NCBI GenBank assembly: GCA_036362985.1
Contig: JAYGXS010000005.1
Location: 29,786,922 to 29,850,921, forward strand
Origin: Ligula intestinalis
Taxonomy: Eukaryota; Platyhelminthes; Cestoda; Diphyllobothriidea; Diphyllobothriidae
Length of the DNA stretch: 64,000 nt
Reading direction: 5' to 3'
The notes below the pieces were generated by a model that saw only the letters and a list, made by a program, of their open reading frames with translations, ran no database searches and was not told the origin of the DNA. Both the position numbers and the translations under genes were made by a program. Below are positions 23,875-33,978 of the stretch, piece after piece (within the stretch, counting starts at the first letter, position 1; the number at the start of each line of letters is the position of its first letter).

Positions 23875-25115
23875 CAAGGAAAGGCGTCCTTTGGGGAGAT
23901 GAGTAAATTTATTTAGTAAATTTTTGACACTGGCTCCCCAGGTCGTCCTCAGACTTGAGAAAAACGTGCAATGAACAGTAAGCATCTCAAAGTGTTGACA
24001 AAGGTATAAAGTCATCTGATGTCGGCGTTAATTGGGAGTTGCAATTTGCGTAACGTTGTGGTGGACATAATTAACAGCCGCAATGGCGTAATGGCTAATT
24101 GGCAACTGTAATTTGACTCAGTCCGGGGTCAGTCGAAGTCATCCATTGTGGAGGCTAATAACGGCCCATGTTGATCCATGTTTGGTGGCCGCAGTCTCTT
24201 TTACCTTTTTTTGAGGTGTTTGTATACTCCAGCTAACTCGATACGCCGGTTGATGCCTGAATCATCGGGGTGCATGGCTTCAAGAAATTATCGCCTGTTT
24301 TAGAGTGGCAAACTTCGACGAGGTATGTTTAACCCATGCGAAAGGTATTCCCTGTGTCAAGGCAATGAATAGCCACTTTGGACAAATGGTCACGTCGCTT
24401 CACTTAATATAGGTGAGTAAGGGTAGACAGTGCAGTAGTACCCGCGCAAAGTCTACTGTCAATAAATACTAAGAAAGGCCGTGTTTCTGGCTGCGGCCCA
24501 CACCTTTTACCTGCTCGGTCATCTCGAATTTGTCTTGTCACCGTGTGATGCTGTTGAAAGGGTTTAGAGTGGGGTACATGGCAGCGCGTCTACTTTCACT
24601 AAACCTGACCACAGTCACCGTTCCTGCTCTCGGGCAAATGGTGGACATCTTCGCTTGCGATGGTCAAATTAACACGTGGGATATTATAGATGGCTTCCTT
24701 CTTACCAAAGTAGCGAACCCTATCTTGAGGCCATGCACTCCGATAATTCATGCATCAGCCGGCATATCGAGTTACCTGGCGTGTATCAACACCTCAAAGA
24801 AAGGTGGAGGAGACTGCGGCCAGCATGGGCCGTAATTAGCCTCAACAACGGATAACTTCAACTGACCCCGGACTGAGTCAAATTACAGTTGTCAATTAGC
24901 CATTACGCCATTGCGACTGTTTATTATATCCACCACGATATGTGGCAAATTGCAATTCTCAATTAACGCCCACATCAGACGATTGTATAACTGTATCAGC
25001 AATTTGAAATGCTTACTGTTCTTTGCATGTTTTTTTCAAGTCTGACGACAACCTGAGGATCCGGTGTCGAAAATTTAGTGAAAATTTTTTTCTCATTTTC
25101 CCAAAGGATGCCTTT
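23875..25115. mobile_element. Element with about 300-bp diverged inverted repeats
   Basis: The left arm, about 23878-24178, pairs with the right arm, about 24818-25112, with indels. Shared stretches include TGGCTAATTGGCAACTGTAA against its complement, ACTGACCCCGGACTGAGTCA, and the ends AAGGCGTCCTTTGG / CCAAAGGATGCC. A third, solo arm occurs at 62440-62670. The right arm has CTGACGA (25042-25048), a hairpin built from ACCTGAGGATCCGGTGT, and GAAAA (25069-25073). Between the arms sits another repeat (24413-24680). The arrangement resembles inverted PLE pseudo-LTRs without coding sequence. Confidence 0.7.
24413..24680 (+). repeat. Dispersed repeat, copy 1
   Basis: Starts GTGAGTAAGGGTAGACAGTG and matches 51137-51410 over about 270 bp with the same order of words: CAGTAGTACC, AAAGTCTACTGTCA, GAGCAAATGGTGGACTTC-like. 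It has no terminal repeats I can see. It appears nested inside the inverted-repeat element. Confidence 0.75.
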
Positions 25116-25200
25116 TCTTTAAAGTATATCTCTTGGGATGCCTGCATTCCAGTTTATAGGAAATTAATAAGCATTTTATAAATATAGCAAAACAACACAC

Positions 25201-25278
25201 CCCAACTCTTATAGTAGAGCCATAAACCTCTTGGATCTCATCCACGATCTGATAGATTGAAATTCCAATTACAAGTAT
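25201..25278 (-). CDS. TRP channel exon: S2 helix
   Basis: Acceptor CTTCACTTTCAG opens a minus-strand exon encoding ILVIGISIYQIVDEIQE. The combination of a hydrophobic helix and an acidic EIQE end is usual at the cytosolic end of S2 in TRP channels. It joins LRIILL of the S1 exon without a phase break. The 3' boundary is uncertain. The possible donors GAG|GTTTAT (25228), AGA|GTTGGG and GGG|GTGTGT (25201) are all in phase 0 and all weak, so the last nine residues are optional. The exon sits about 90 bp from the edge of a long inverted-repeat element at 23875-25115. Confidence 0.65.
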
Positions 25279-25779
25279 CTGAAAGTGAAGATGCATGCAG
25301 TTGAATCGTAGGGAAGCTGGGTGCTGTGTAAAACCTACCAGAAAATTGGCTTCATTTTTTCAGCTCTATTTAGGAGCCAAAGGTTATAATTCAGGGCTAC
25401 TAACGCTAATCCAGAAACATTTCAGGCCGCAAACTCCACCCTTTCTTTGAAATGGTGATGTTTGAGTTTCCAGTTATCATAATTCAATTCATACAGTAGA
25501 TTGTATATCTGATGAAATGTGAAGATCAGAATTTGAGTGGATGATTTAATTCACTTTTGATGTTGTTTATTTTGTAAATTGCAAGAACGGCAGGATTAAT
25601 TGGATCCACATATTTCAGGAGCGCACATCAGCTGCTACCTCCCAACGCATAACGTAAATGACGTAAGAGAAGTACAACATTGAATTCATACAGAAAACTC
25701 GATACAAAACTGCAAGGCCATAGGACGTGGCCAGGAGGCAAATCAATGTACTAGGAAAGTTAAATCACAATGGGCAGCA

Positions 25780-26650
25780 AAAATGGGGAAATCGTGCAAT
25801 GGTGAAAATATTCAGAAGGGGACTGTGTTAATCTGGGAGCCGGATTTAACAAGTGCAAAGCAAGGTTAACCACATGCTCCAACTGTTTACATAGGTCTGG
25901 TTTTGAACGCCCTATAAAGGATGCTTCCAGCCAACGCAAGATACGAGTTGTGCGTGCTCGAACAAGTACTCGGAAGGAAGTTTTAGGGTCCACAGAATGG
26001 CCCGTATCTAACACATGCTCGGTAATGGAGGAAAGAGGTATTCGATGTTCCGGGTTAAAAGCCGACTAGACAAATGCTCCTTAGCTCTTGCTGGCAGTTG
26101 TCTTTGCGTTCGCCTTATGTACTTGCATCCGCAAGTGCATTTAAATTCATAGACACATTTGGAAATGGCGTGCAATGGCAAGGCATCCTTTGCACCAGAG
26201 ATTGGTAAGCCCTGAGTTGGAGGGCAGAGTATGAGCTCTGCAGCATAATAAGTTCTATTATTGGCGTTAAGCGAGCGTCTCTTGACCATGTCTTATATGT
26301 TATAGCCCTTCGAGGGCAAGGAAACGAAAACAGGCTTTTTGGAGCTAACTATTCTGTTCTTTTGCGTCGTAAGGGCTGACTACAAGAGTCAACAAACTGA
26401 GCTAGGTATCCCCGCTTCAGTAGGGTATCTTTAGGACTTTCAAATTCGGCATCAAATGCGTCCATAGAACAGATTTTTCTAGTCCTCTGTAAAAGAGTAA
26501 AATGCAGAGGTGCCTTTCCAGTGGATGGGAAAAAACTTAGATAATGCAAGTACTGAACTTTCCAGGTAATCTTATGGAATGCCATTCGTGTAATGGAACC
26601 ATCATTCTGTATGAACAAGTGAACGTGAAGGAAGGAGAGCGTTGTGATTG
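25780..26650 (-). pseudogene. Penelope-like element, family C, 5'-truncated
   Basis: Minus-strand remnant of a PLE polyprotein. The first frame (26349-26640) reads SFLHVHLFIQNDGSITRMAF, HKITWKVQYLHYLSFFP and ends KRGYLAQFVDSC. This is the C-terminal part of PLE reverse transcriptase, past the catalytic Asp block. After a frame change, 26008-26289 has AANNRTYYAAEL-like linker sequence and KCVYEFKCTCGCKYIRRTQR, QLPARAKEHL. This is the GIY-YIG nuclease, with Arg in place of the Gly of YIGRT. A further frame (25760-26014) reads MLDTGHSVDPKTSFRVLVRA, then RWLEASFIGRSKPDLC, the usual C-terminus. At least two frameshifts make it inactive. Confidence 0.8.
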
Positions 26651-27343
26651 TTTTCGGTTCAATGTGGTGTTTACTTGAAAATAGTTTACTTCCTATCAGT
26701 ATACTGTGGGCAAAAAGTGGTGGAATGGGACCTAACCTAACGTTTTTTGATATCCGAGAAATTTTACGATGAGGAAAAAATCTTCTTGTTTGTGCATCTT
26801 TTACTATAAAAGAACATTAACAAAATCCAGAAACTTCTTAATTATATATGTCCAGAGAACAGAAATTTTGTTTTGCATTCACGAAATTGAGATGAGTACA
26901 AATATGAGGTAATGCATTATTGTTGAGAAAATAAGTGTAAAGTAGATTAAACATTTTTATTTTGTTAATCTGCTTAATTTTGTGAAAGAGAATGAAGCAA
27001 TAAACCTATAAGGCGGTTATTTCATTTATGCCATGGACAGTTATAATCGTAAACAAGCATAGATTCAAACACCCAAGAAATGCCGTGAACAAACATCCTC
27101 CACATTTAAAACTTAAGTGTACCTTTAAGTTTTCGGAATTTTCCATTTTGCTAAGAAATTTGGCATTTTTAAGAAACGTTATATTACTTGATATATCGCA
27201 ACATGCCCTATTGCGAAGAACGACCATCACTTTAGTCCTGTGAGACTTTGGGGACCACAGCTTGGGCTTTGTTTGAGTAACAAGGAGTTACTTGTAAAAA
27301 TCTCTGGATTTCATGAGTAAGGCAACCTACTGTACATGCATGC

Positions 27344-27877
27344 GTGAAATCCATCGCTCTCCCCCCTCTATCCCCATATGGGTCCGGTGTCATGTCTAAG
27401 CCAAGACGACCGGATGAAGGGGTAGACGCAGGTGCCTGTTACGACCGGAGCTGTCCACTAGGCGTGCAGCTCGGCTTATATCTTATGGATCGGAAGGGCC
27501 ATAAAGGCCGTGTTAAGAATGAGAGATTTAGGCCGGACATTTATTCGGTCAGTCCACACAAACAGACACTGGAATCAGAGCCTCAACGAAGGAAAATTGG
27601 AGAGCTTGAATTGTTTACCGGAAGGCGTTTGAAGGTTGAGGCGGCGAACAAAAGCAATCGATCAGTTCAAGGCCGACAAGTTCAGCCGGTCAGCCCAAAG
27701 TGTGATGCAGTAGACGCCTTGAAAATGAAACGGTGGTCTACATGTCTGAAAAATCAGCGAAAACTCAAACCTGATTCCGAAAGAAACCTACAGTTCTCTC
27801 ACACTGGGCTGACTGTTCAGTCCAAGTTTTCTCCTTGCTTGGCAACCTTCCAGGCCAGGAATTTTAGTGCATCGTGA
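27344..27877 (+). CDS. Unassigned 177-codon open frame
   Basis: The longest plus-strand frame away from the retroelements, ATG to TGA. The product is basic and polar, with many Lys and Arg and no membrane helix, signal peptide or motif I recognise. Part of the 3' end (ACTGGGCTGACTG) resembles a word at 11165-11180, which hints at a repeat. It lies antisense in the TRP intron between S1 and S2. It may be chance or part of an unrecognised repeat. Confidence 0.2.
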   Translation: MKSIALPPLSPYGSGVMSKPRRPDEGVDAGACYDRSCPLGVQLGLYLMDRKGHKGRVKNERFRPDIYSVSPHKQTLESEPQRRKIGELELFTGRRLKVEAANKSNRSVQGRQVQPVSPKCDAVDALKMKRWSTCLKNQRKLKPDSERNLQFSHTGLTVQSKFSPCLATFQARNFSAS

Positions 27878-28909
27878 TAGCTTCAAGCGCGTAAAATAGG
27901 GAGAAAAATGCGCTGAGACGTCGACCTCACTCTCTTTTCCCATTCACAGGCCCGACCCCTGTCCGAACCGCTCAGTTAACAGGTGCAGGAATGAGTGCAG
28001 TGGCTTACATCTCTAGTGACCACGTTTTTTTTCATTGTTTACGTAATCTGTCCCTCTCTACCAAACACGATCATGCAAAAGGGGATGAGCGGCCGAATTT
28101 CACATGCTTAAGAGCGCCAGAGGAGGGTGCAGACTGGAGTCCACAAATTCAGTCGGCCATTCTACACAGGCACACATTGGGCTCATTGCAAGGTTTAAGC
28201 GCAGCCATAAAAGGCAAACGTTCAACCAACAGCACTTAACGCATCGTGATATTCATAGGCTCAACACGCGTATACAGCGGAGTAGTTATATGGAGAAGGA
28301 GAAGATAATCAAACCCCTTCTCACGTGAGAAATATCGTCTACTTACGCGCGTTAGGTGGTTTTGAATTTGGTCACTTGTGACGGCTAAATTTGCTCGTGC
28401 GATGAGTAAATATGCGTGAATAGTACAGACAGTTGAGGCAGGTGCGATGGGTATATGTTACTGCTCGTGGCCGTGGTTCGCCGGGATTCATAAGTGATCG
28501 ACCAGACTGACGCGTACTGTGCAGGTGCGGTCTCAATGAAGGCAGAGTAGGTTACGTGCTGAAGTGTCTGTTTTGATGGCGAGGGTAATACTGGTTTTTA
28601 CACGGGTCGAAGGGGAGGTGCTAGTGCTGGGACTGGTAGAATTGTCGTCTATAAAGGCTGTATTTGTAGTGAGGGTTAATCGGTGAGTCTCGCTGTTGTG
28701 CATGCAAGTGAATGTGCGTATGCAGTGCGGGTATTAGAGGTAAGGACTGCGATTACACTTGTGAATGGGGCAACAGAGAGTGACCGCACAGGCCAATGCG
28801 TAAGGTGAATGCGCGCTGGGTTGCAATCACGTCCGCATTGGTAGCAGCATGAGTGGTGGTCTAAGTAGCAGTAGCGACGAGAGTAGTTTTGGCGTTAGTG
28901 GGAGTGAGG

Positions 28910-29642
28910 TTAGCAGTGTCGATGGTGGTCGTCGCTATGATCAATGAGGCAGGCAGGATAGTGTCTTTGATGGAGGGTATCTTGATATCGAGGGTGTGAT
29001 CCATGAGAGTGTGTGTCATCGAGGACGCAGCAAGACTTGATGCAGAAAGGCAAGAGTAGGGGGGAGTTATGGACGTAGCGGTTGAGGTTTTGGAGTAACT
29101 GGTGCATTGCATTCAAGTATGTCCTTTGAGGCCGCTTTGCGCACGAAACAGGCTTTGGCAGCGTGGGCATTGGCGGCGTGGGTTTGAGCCGCTTGTTTTT
29201 CACGGGCCACCCAGTTGGCCTTGACAGCGACGATCCAGTTTGCTTCGTAGGTTGTTGCGCTAGTCTTTTCTCTTCGTTTTTTAGGTCCATCCGTCCAAAA
29301 CAAGGTCCCCTCAGGTCTCCGAGGTGATTTGCAGTCGCTTCAGAGAGTTTTTTAAGGTGTCCTTTTTGCATCGATATGCCCTTCATGTCGGTGAGCCGCC
29401 GCAGCGACATCGCCGTAGAAGAGTCGTTTGCGTTTTTACCGTTGGCCATCTTCAGCGAGTGGCGGCTCCACCGCAGTTGCGTCAGCATCGTGTGAATCCT
29501 GAAAATTATGGTCTGAGCCAGGACTCCCGTGTCTGGGATCCTGTTTCGCTATCTCACCTTCAGTTTTAAGCGGAAACAGCCACGATGGGAGAGATTTAGC
29601 TTCCTGACTTACTTGGAGTAGACGATCCAGGTTCTGTTCCAT
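28910..29642 (-). pseudogene. Unassigned overlapping open frames, possibly an ORF1-like remnant
   Basis: Three overlapping minus-strand frames cover this stretch: 29436-29642 (starts MEQNLDRLLQVSQEAKSL), 28910-29488 (192 codons, with MQKGHLKKLSEATANHLGDL) and 29067-29303 (Ala-rich helical AAQTHAANAHAAKACF). They are unusually long for random AT-rich sequence and could be one frame broken by shifts, for example a retroelement ORF1. I recognise no catalytic or nucleic-acid-binding motif. A host gene of unknown function is not excluded. Confidence 0.2.
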
Positions 29643-29949
29643 ACCGAAGTGTCGTCAAAACGCCAGTCTTTCATATTATTTTTACGAGGAATCGAGCGGC
29701 GATGCACTCAGAGCCTAGGGCCAGAAGCGCACACCAGTTGAGTCAGGCCATAAACCGGCCGCGCATGCTATCGCCTCGAACACCCGTGCGATCATGCACG
29801 GGTGCAGTGCAAATGTCCTACAAACGTCTCCCAGGGCCACAGCGTTGGAAAATACAAATCAGCAAGCTAAAGGATCCGTCGTCTTTTCGTTGTCCTAAAT
29901 AAAGCCTTTGTCAACAGAACTGGCTCTTTCCCTTACTTTACCTATTAGT

Positions 29950-30110
29950 CCGGGATTAAATATTATCAGTTTGGTGTTCAGCTGAGGGCCATGATGATTC
30001 CACACAGAAACTCGCAGCGGGTCGAAGACCTGGTTGGCTTCAAAGATTTCATAAGCAACCTCGTTGTTGAATTCCATGTTGCAGTGTGAGTGTGAAAGGA
30101 CACATACCAA
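29950..30110 (-). other. Possible orphan exon
   Basis: The minus-strand frame EVAYEIFEANQVFDPLRVSV then WNHHGPQLNTKLIIFNPG ends at a donor-like ATAG|GTAAAG. The composition looks coding, but I see no good acceptor. Placing it between the S1 and S2 exons would break the helix order. It may be an exon of a nested gene or chance. Confidence 0.2.
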
Positions 30111-30274
30111 CAGTGAGGAGGAATGTACCACCTAACTGTTTAATTACCTGTTTGGAATCAGTTAGCAAAAGAGCACACAAGCTCCCGTTTAATCGTCCCT
30201 TGCTATTTTGAAAACATTTATAAACAAGGAAGATGTTCATGAACACCTCAAGATAAGTGCAGTATAGGACTCAC

Positions 30275-30410
30275 CAGAAGAATTATTCTTAACCAGTTGT
30301 CAGCGAGAGGTTGGTATATTCCTCTATCCTGCCAGGGTAGAACGAAGGCAAAAATGGTCCAGATGACGACATAGAAGATTTGCAACAGCAAATCTGCCAG
30401 TATTTCCTGA
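30275..30410 (-). CDS. TRP channel exon: first transmembrane helix (S1)
   Basis: This 136-bp minus-strand exon runs from acceptor CTGGCTTTCAG to donor CTTCTG|GTGAG. The frame QEILADLLLQ then QIFYVVIWTIFAFVLPW is a strong membrane helix. It is followed by a polar loop (QDRGIYQPLADNW) and LRIILL, the start of the next helix. The order hydrophobic helix, loop, then helix start fits S1 to S2 of a six-helix channel. The exon ends at a codon boundary and continues in phase into ILVIGIS at 25278. The single base at its 5' end requires an upstream exon ending in phase 2, which was not found. Confidence 0.8.
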
Positions 30411-31064
30411 CTGAAAGCCAGATAGAGTCAGCAAGTCAATAGGAGTCTTCTAAAAAATTGGCAGACTAGAGATTCGAGCTGAACTACCAAAGCAGGTGCG
30501 TAAAAACTAGCCCAATTTTGATGAGCATGCTTGAATTCGACGAACTGTCACCACACAGTCTCATATGAGATCAGCCTGAAAAAACCTTAATCTGTATCCA
30601 TTGAGCTATAGGCAGTTATATGCAGACCTGGCTTATTGTGCGTGGCGCGGACTGCGCCCTCTTGTATGATGAAATGTTCAAACTCATTGCTACAACTAAT
30701 CACCGGAAGCACCCCTTCAGACTTAATGTGCTCTAAGGATTTGAGACCAAAATATCTTCTCTAACGGGATCACGGAGCTGTGAAATACCTTACCTGAGGT
30801 GATTGCTACGTCCCAATCTGTTAAGACATGCAAACACTGACTTGATAATTATATGCTGTAGCAAAACGCGAATTATGTTATCAATTAACCCTTAAATACC
30901 CATGCACGAAGTAACTCTGTCTACAAACACCTGACTGACATTTCTTTATATTATTTCTAATTCTTGAGATTTTAGGTGGAAAATATGGAAGTTCAAAGGC
31001 ATAAGCCTATTTTCGTCATCATAACCGACTGACTAACCATCTCACACACTTCAAAAGAAGAAAA

Positions 31065-31150
31065 AGAGACCACTGGAACAAGAGTTTTATCATCCTAACG
31101 TTTCGGATTCCGTCTGGAATCCTAAAGCATTGGTAAGGGATGTCAAAATA
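31065..31150 (-). repeat. Solo PLE-A terminus
   Basis: Contains CTAACGTTTCGGATTCCGTC, TGGAATCCTAAAGC and the flank GAGACCACTGGAACAAGAG. On the minus strand it folds GGATTCCAGACGGAATCC and continues GAAACG. It matches the PLE-A ends. Confidence 0.7.
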
Positions 31151-31454
31151 TACCCTTTTTGAAGGCCTAGGTAGGAACTTATCGCCGGTTGACACAGAAC
31201 ATTGAAAACCACAAATTCTTCAAGGGGTGCACGTAAAGTCAAAGGAATCCATTGTGGCTAAAAATCATCAAACTTTTACGGCAGAAATATCCTCTTGATG
31301 CCAACCAAATGGCTTGTTAATGAGTGCCTGTGTTAAGCCAAATCTAATTTATTAGCAATACTTTCGCTTTTGATAATGCGAGTGTAATAGGTCGAGCCAT
31401 TGAGAATATGGCCAGACTGCCAATATAAGCGAACATACAAGACCCAGGAAATAA

Positions 31455-31675
31455 TTGAGAAGAAGACGATTCGATCGCTGACAATACGTTTATTCGCCTG
31501 ACGTTTCGATATCCGTCGCAGATTCATCATCAGAGACATTAGCAAAAAACCGTAGCAGTAGGCCCGTTTCTGCAACTGTTTTCTGATAATGTCTCTGATG
31601 ATGAATCCGCGACGGATGTTGAGACGTCAGGCGAATAAACGTATTTTTCTAGCGATCGAGTCACCTTCTTCTCAA
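31455..31675. repeat. Paired, inverted PLE-A termini with intact CTGATGA
   Basis: The two outer ends, TTGAGAAGAAG and CTTCTTCTCAA, are reverse complements. The arms (about 31455-31545 and 31586-31675) match closely through CGTTTATTCGCCTGACGT and GATTCATCATCAGAGACATT. Each arm carries a hammerhead-like order: minus strand 31503-31533 (CTGATGA to GAAAC), and plus strand 31595-31625 (CTGATGA to GAGAC, one core base changed). Head-to-head monomers with no coding sequence match the arrangement at 17300-17480. Confidence 0.8.
31503..31533 (-). ncRNA. Hammerhead-like core in a PLE-A terminus
   Basis: On the minus strand CTGATGA is followed by a hairpin (GA-ATC...GAT-A-TC around GCGAC) and GAAAC. 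In other PLE-A termini the hairpin is a perfect GGATTC/GAATCC, while the first strand has decayed to CTATGA. Hammerhead ribozymes are known from Penelope-like elements of other animals. Stem III and the cleavage triplet are not clear here. Confidence 0.4.
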
Positions 31676-32279
31676 TGGCCAGATTGCTGTTGCAAAGTTG
31701 GCCCCCGTTTTGCGCACTTAACGTAGCCACTGACCTACATCCCGCGTACCAGGCGCTATGCACATGGCTTGAGCTAGTTTGAACAAGGCCAACAAGATAG
31801 GCAAGCAAACTCATGTTGAGGGCCAACTAAGATCAACGGAAAATAGGAGAGGCGCCGGCCAAGAAGCACATGATCAGAGTGGAATACCACCTTATCACCA
31901 CGCCCGCGGGAGTGACATTACGTGGTACTGGTAGCCGACGTCCACTGAGAAAAGAAGAGGCACCAACCACAAATCACGGGACTACAGCAGCAATGATTGA
32001 TGAGGCCGCCGGGTCACGGGAAGGGGGAGACAAATACGTACTGTGACTTAGTCGCAACTACGAGAACCGCAGTGTGACACCATTAACGCAAGTCCAACAA
32101 CCGCTGATATCGGAGAGACCAGAACTTGCCAACAACTAATGCGCAGGTCTACGTAATGCATCGAGCGCGGCTATAATATGAAGCAGACCGTATTAATCAA
32201 AGCTCTCAGGAAGAGCCCACACAAATATCTGGTGACGCAAACGAGAACGTTTACAAAACTTCACCTTGACGTTTGGCAG

Positions 32280-32345
32280 AACTGGCTGATGACTACTAAG
32301 AAGCCAGAAACGGACATTCTGGTCTCCCTTTTCTTTCTCAGTGCA
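32280..32345 (+). repeat. SINE tail fragment
   Basis: Has ACTGGCTGATGACTACTAAG then AAGCCAGAAACGGACATTC and TGGTCTCCC, the conserved tail of the SINE family. CTGATGA is at 32286-32292 and GAAA at 32307-32310. Confidence 0.65.
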
Positions 32346-32454
32346 TCCTTATCATTTACTGCAATTTTCTATGCGATTGCCTGCAAAGGCTCCGAAGTGA
32401 GCTGTAGAATACAAGTGGACATACATGATCCGTAACCAGATCGCTGTATTTAAC

Positions 32455-32612
32455 ACTAGAATTAAACTAATGACAAAAAATGGCGACTGGGACACAGATG
32501 CTCCGCTTACCAACAGCCAACCAGTTCCAACGCCAGTTCTCCAACGCCGAGGCTCGAACTGTTGATTGGAAGTCCGAAGTCCTAACCACTGAGCCACCAG
32601 CTCGTTGTCCTA
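32455..32612 (-). repeat. tRNA-derived SINE head
   Basis: On the minus strand GTGGCTCAGTGGTTAGGACT is a strong A box, and CAGTTCGAGCCTCGG is a strong B box, in the spacing of a tRNA. An open frame that spells MAQWLGLRTSN on this strand is a known by-product of such tRNA-like sequences and is not a gene. Confidence 0.75.
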
Positions 32613-33147
32613 TCTGCTGCGATCAGGTATATTAACTATGGTAGACGGACGCTCACCGGCTGCATTACGCGCCCTTTTCTATTGGCCGCGAAACAGCGGC
32701 CAATGGTGCAGACAGAATTCTACTACTGACAGCAACGACGATACAAACAGCTTCCGAAGGGCTTTAGCTTAACCCCTTTGGAATCAGCTCATAGACTGTG
32801 GCTGTTAGGAAGCCAAAGCAACAACCTTGAAAATCGGACGGAGTCCTACTGCGATAACAATTGACAAGGCCGTAAGTCCAATGATTGGCAGGCCCTTCTG
32901 ATCAAGTTGACATAGGTTTAGGAGATAGGTGGGCTGATGATAGCGTACATGGACTCAGCGAATCATCAGACACATACGATCGAAAGCAATAGTGTCGTCG
33001 CGTATGAAGTCTTCCTAACTAGGTATCATTATTCATATGTCACGCCCAGGGGGGCTTGACATCACCTTCGCAGAAATGGCTAATATGGAGCACCTATGTT
33101 GTCTGTGGAGTGGAGCAATCGTGAACTCTGCCACGCCATGCCTTGAT

Positions 33148-33805
33148 GCTTGGAGGGGATGAAGGCCACCACGTATCATACGTGCTAGCTAGCGTGTTAG
33201 GTTAAATTACTTTCAGCTATCGCTTTAATTCGGCCAAAATTGCCTTATAGTAATTTAGAAGGTCTCTTAGCATGTGCAGTGTGTCCCAAAAACATGTATA
33301 CAAATTTTGAACAATTGTAACTTTGAGGTTTATTATAATTGTATTATTTAACAAATTGAATATCATTAGGAAGAATCATTTTGTTGTTTATTCCACTGTA
33401 TTTTGATTCTATTTTAAATAATTGAGAAAGAGATAAGCCGCTGAACATGAATGCGCTAAGGTATGAATGGAATTGTTTGATGGTGTTTGCGATTTCATTG
33501 CTTGGAGGGGATGAAGGCCTCCGCGTATCATACGCGTTAGCTAGCGGGAATGGTTAAATTACTTCCAACTATTACTTTAATTCGGACAAAGCCGCCATTG
33601 TATGCACATTTTGAGCACTTGTTTTCTGATGTTTATCATGATTTTATTGTTTAAAAAATTAAATAGTACTAAGAAGTATCATTTTGTTGTTTATTCCACT
33701 GTATTTTGATTTTTTGTAAGTAATTGAGCAAGAGAGAAGCCACTGAACATGAATGCGCCAGAATATGAATGGAATTGTTTTATAGTGTTTGCGATTTCAC
33801 TGCTT
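33148..33805. repeat. Tandem duplication, two units of about 350 and 306 bp
   Basis: Unit 1 (33148-33499) and unit 2 (33500-33805) both begin GCTTGGAGGGGATGAAGGCC and end TTTGCGATTTCA(T/C)TGCTT. Long matching parts include CATTTTGTTGTTTATTCCAC and CTGAACATGAATGCGC. Unit 1 has about 45 bp that unit 2 lacks. Confidence 0.9.
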
Positions 33806-33978
33806 CGCTTTCTGCGTAGTGTCTGGATTAATTGGACGTCAGTTTGAGAACATGCAGTGAGAAAACAATAAAAAAGCTATTGTAAAGGTAGTTCTACATT
33901 TAAGAAATGATAAAATTACAATAAACAAAAACGTAACAATTATTTAATAGGTGTATGCATTTTTTGAGAAACCCTTTA
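33279..33978. mobile_element. Possible mariner-like MITE
   Basis: The left end AGTGTGTCCCAAAAACATGT and the reverse complement of the right end (33950-33978, GGGTTTCTCAAAAAATGCAT) are similar. The word CCCAAAAA plus TATACA recalls mariner-type terminal repeats. The element would overlap the tandem duplication, so the reading is uncertain. No transposase was found. Confidence 0.3.

Larger units (their letters stand above)
21874..25200. other. TRP intron with inverted-repeat element
   Basis: Intron between the S2 exon and the S2-S3 linker exon. An open frame at 22458-22739 has no recognisable motif. Poly-C runs occur at about 23345-23355 and 23646-23656. The 23875-25115 element fills its upstream half. 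Confidence 0.55.
25279..30274. other. TRP intron between S1 and S2 exons
   Basis: A 5-kb intron that carries PLE-C and two groups of unassigned open frames (27344-27877 plus, 28910-29642 minus). Tracts at 28340-28860 are rich in GTG and TG words. S1 and S2 join in phase, so none of this is needed for the channel. Confidence 0.6.

Noticed and set aside
29950..30110. Using EVAYEIFEANQVFDP as a TRP exon between S1 and S2
   Set aside because: S1 and S2 exons already join in phase within a continuous helix, and no acceptor is visible.
32352..32597. Open frame starting MAQWLGLRTSN
   Set aside because: It is the antisense reading of a tRNA-derived SINE head with clear A and B boxes, not a protein gene.
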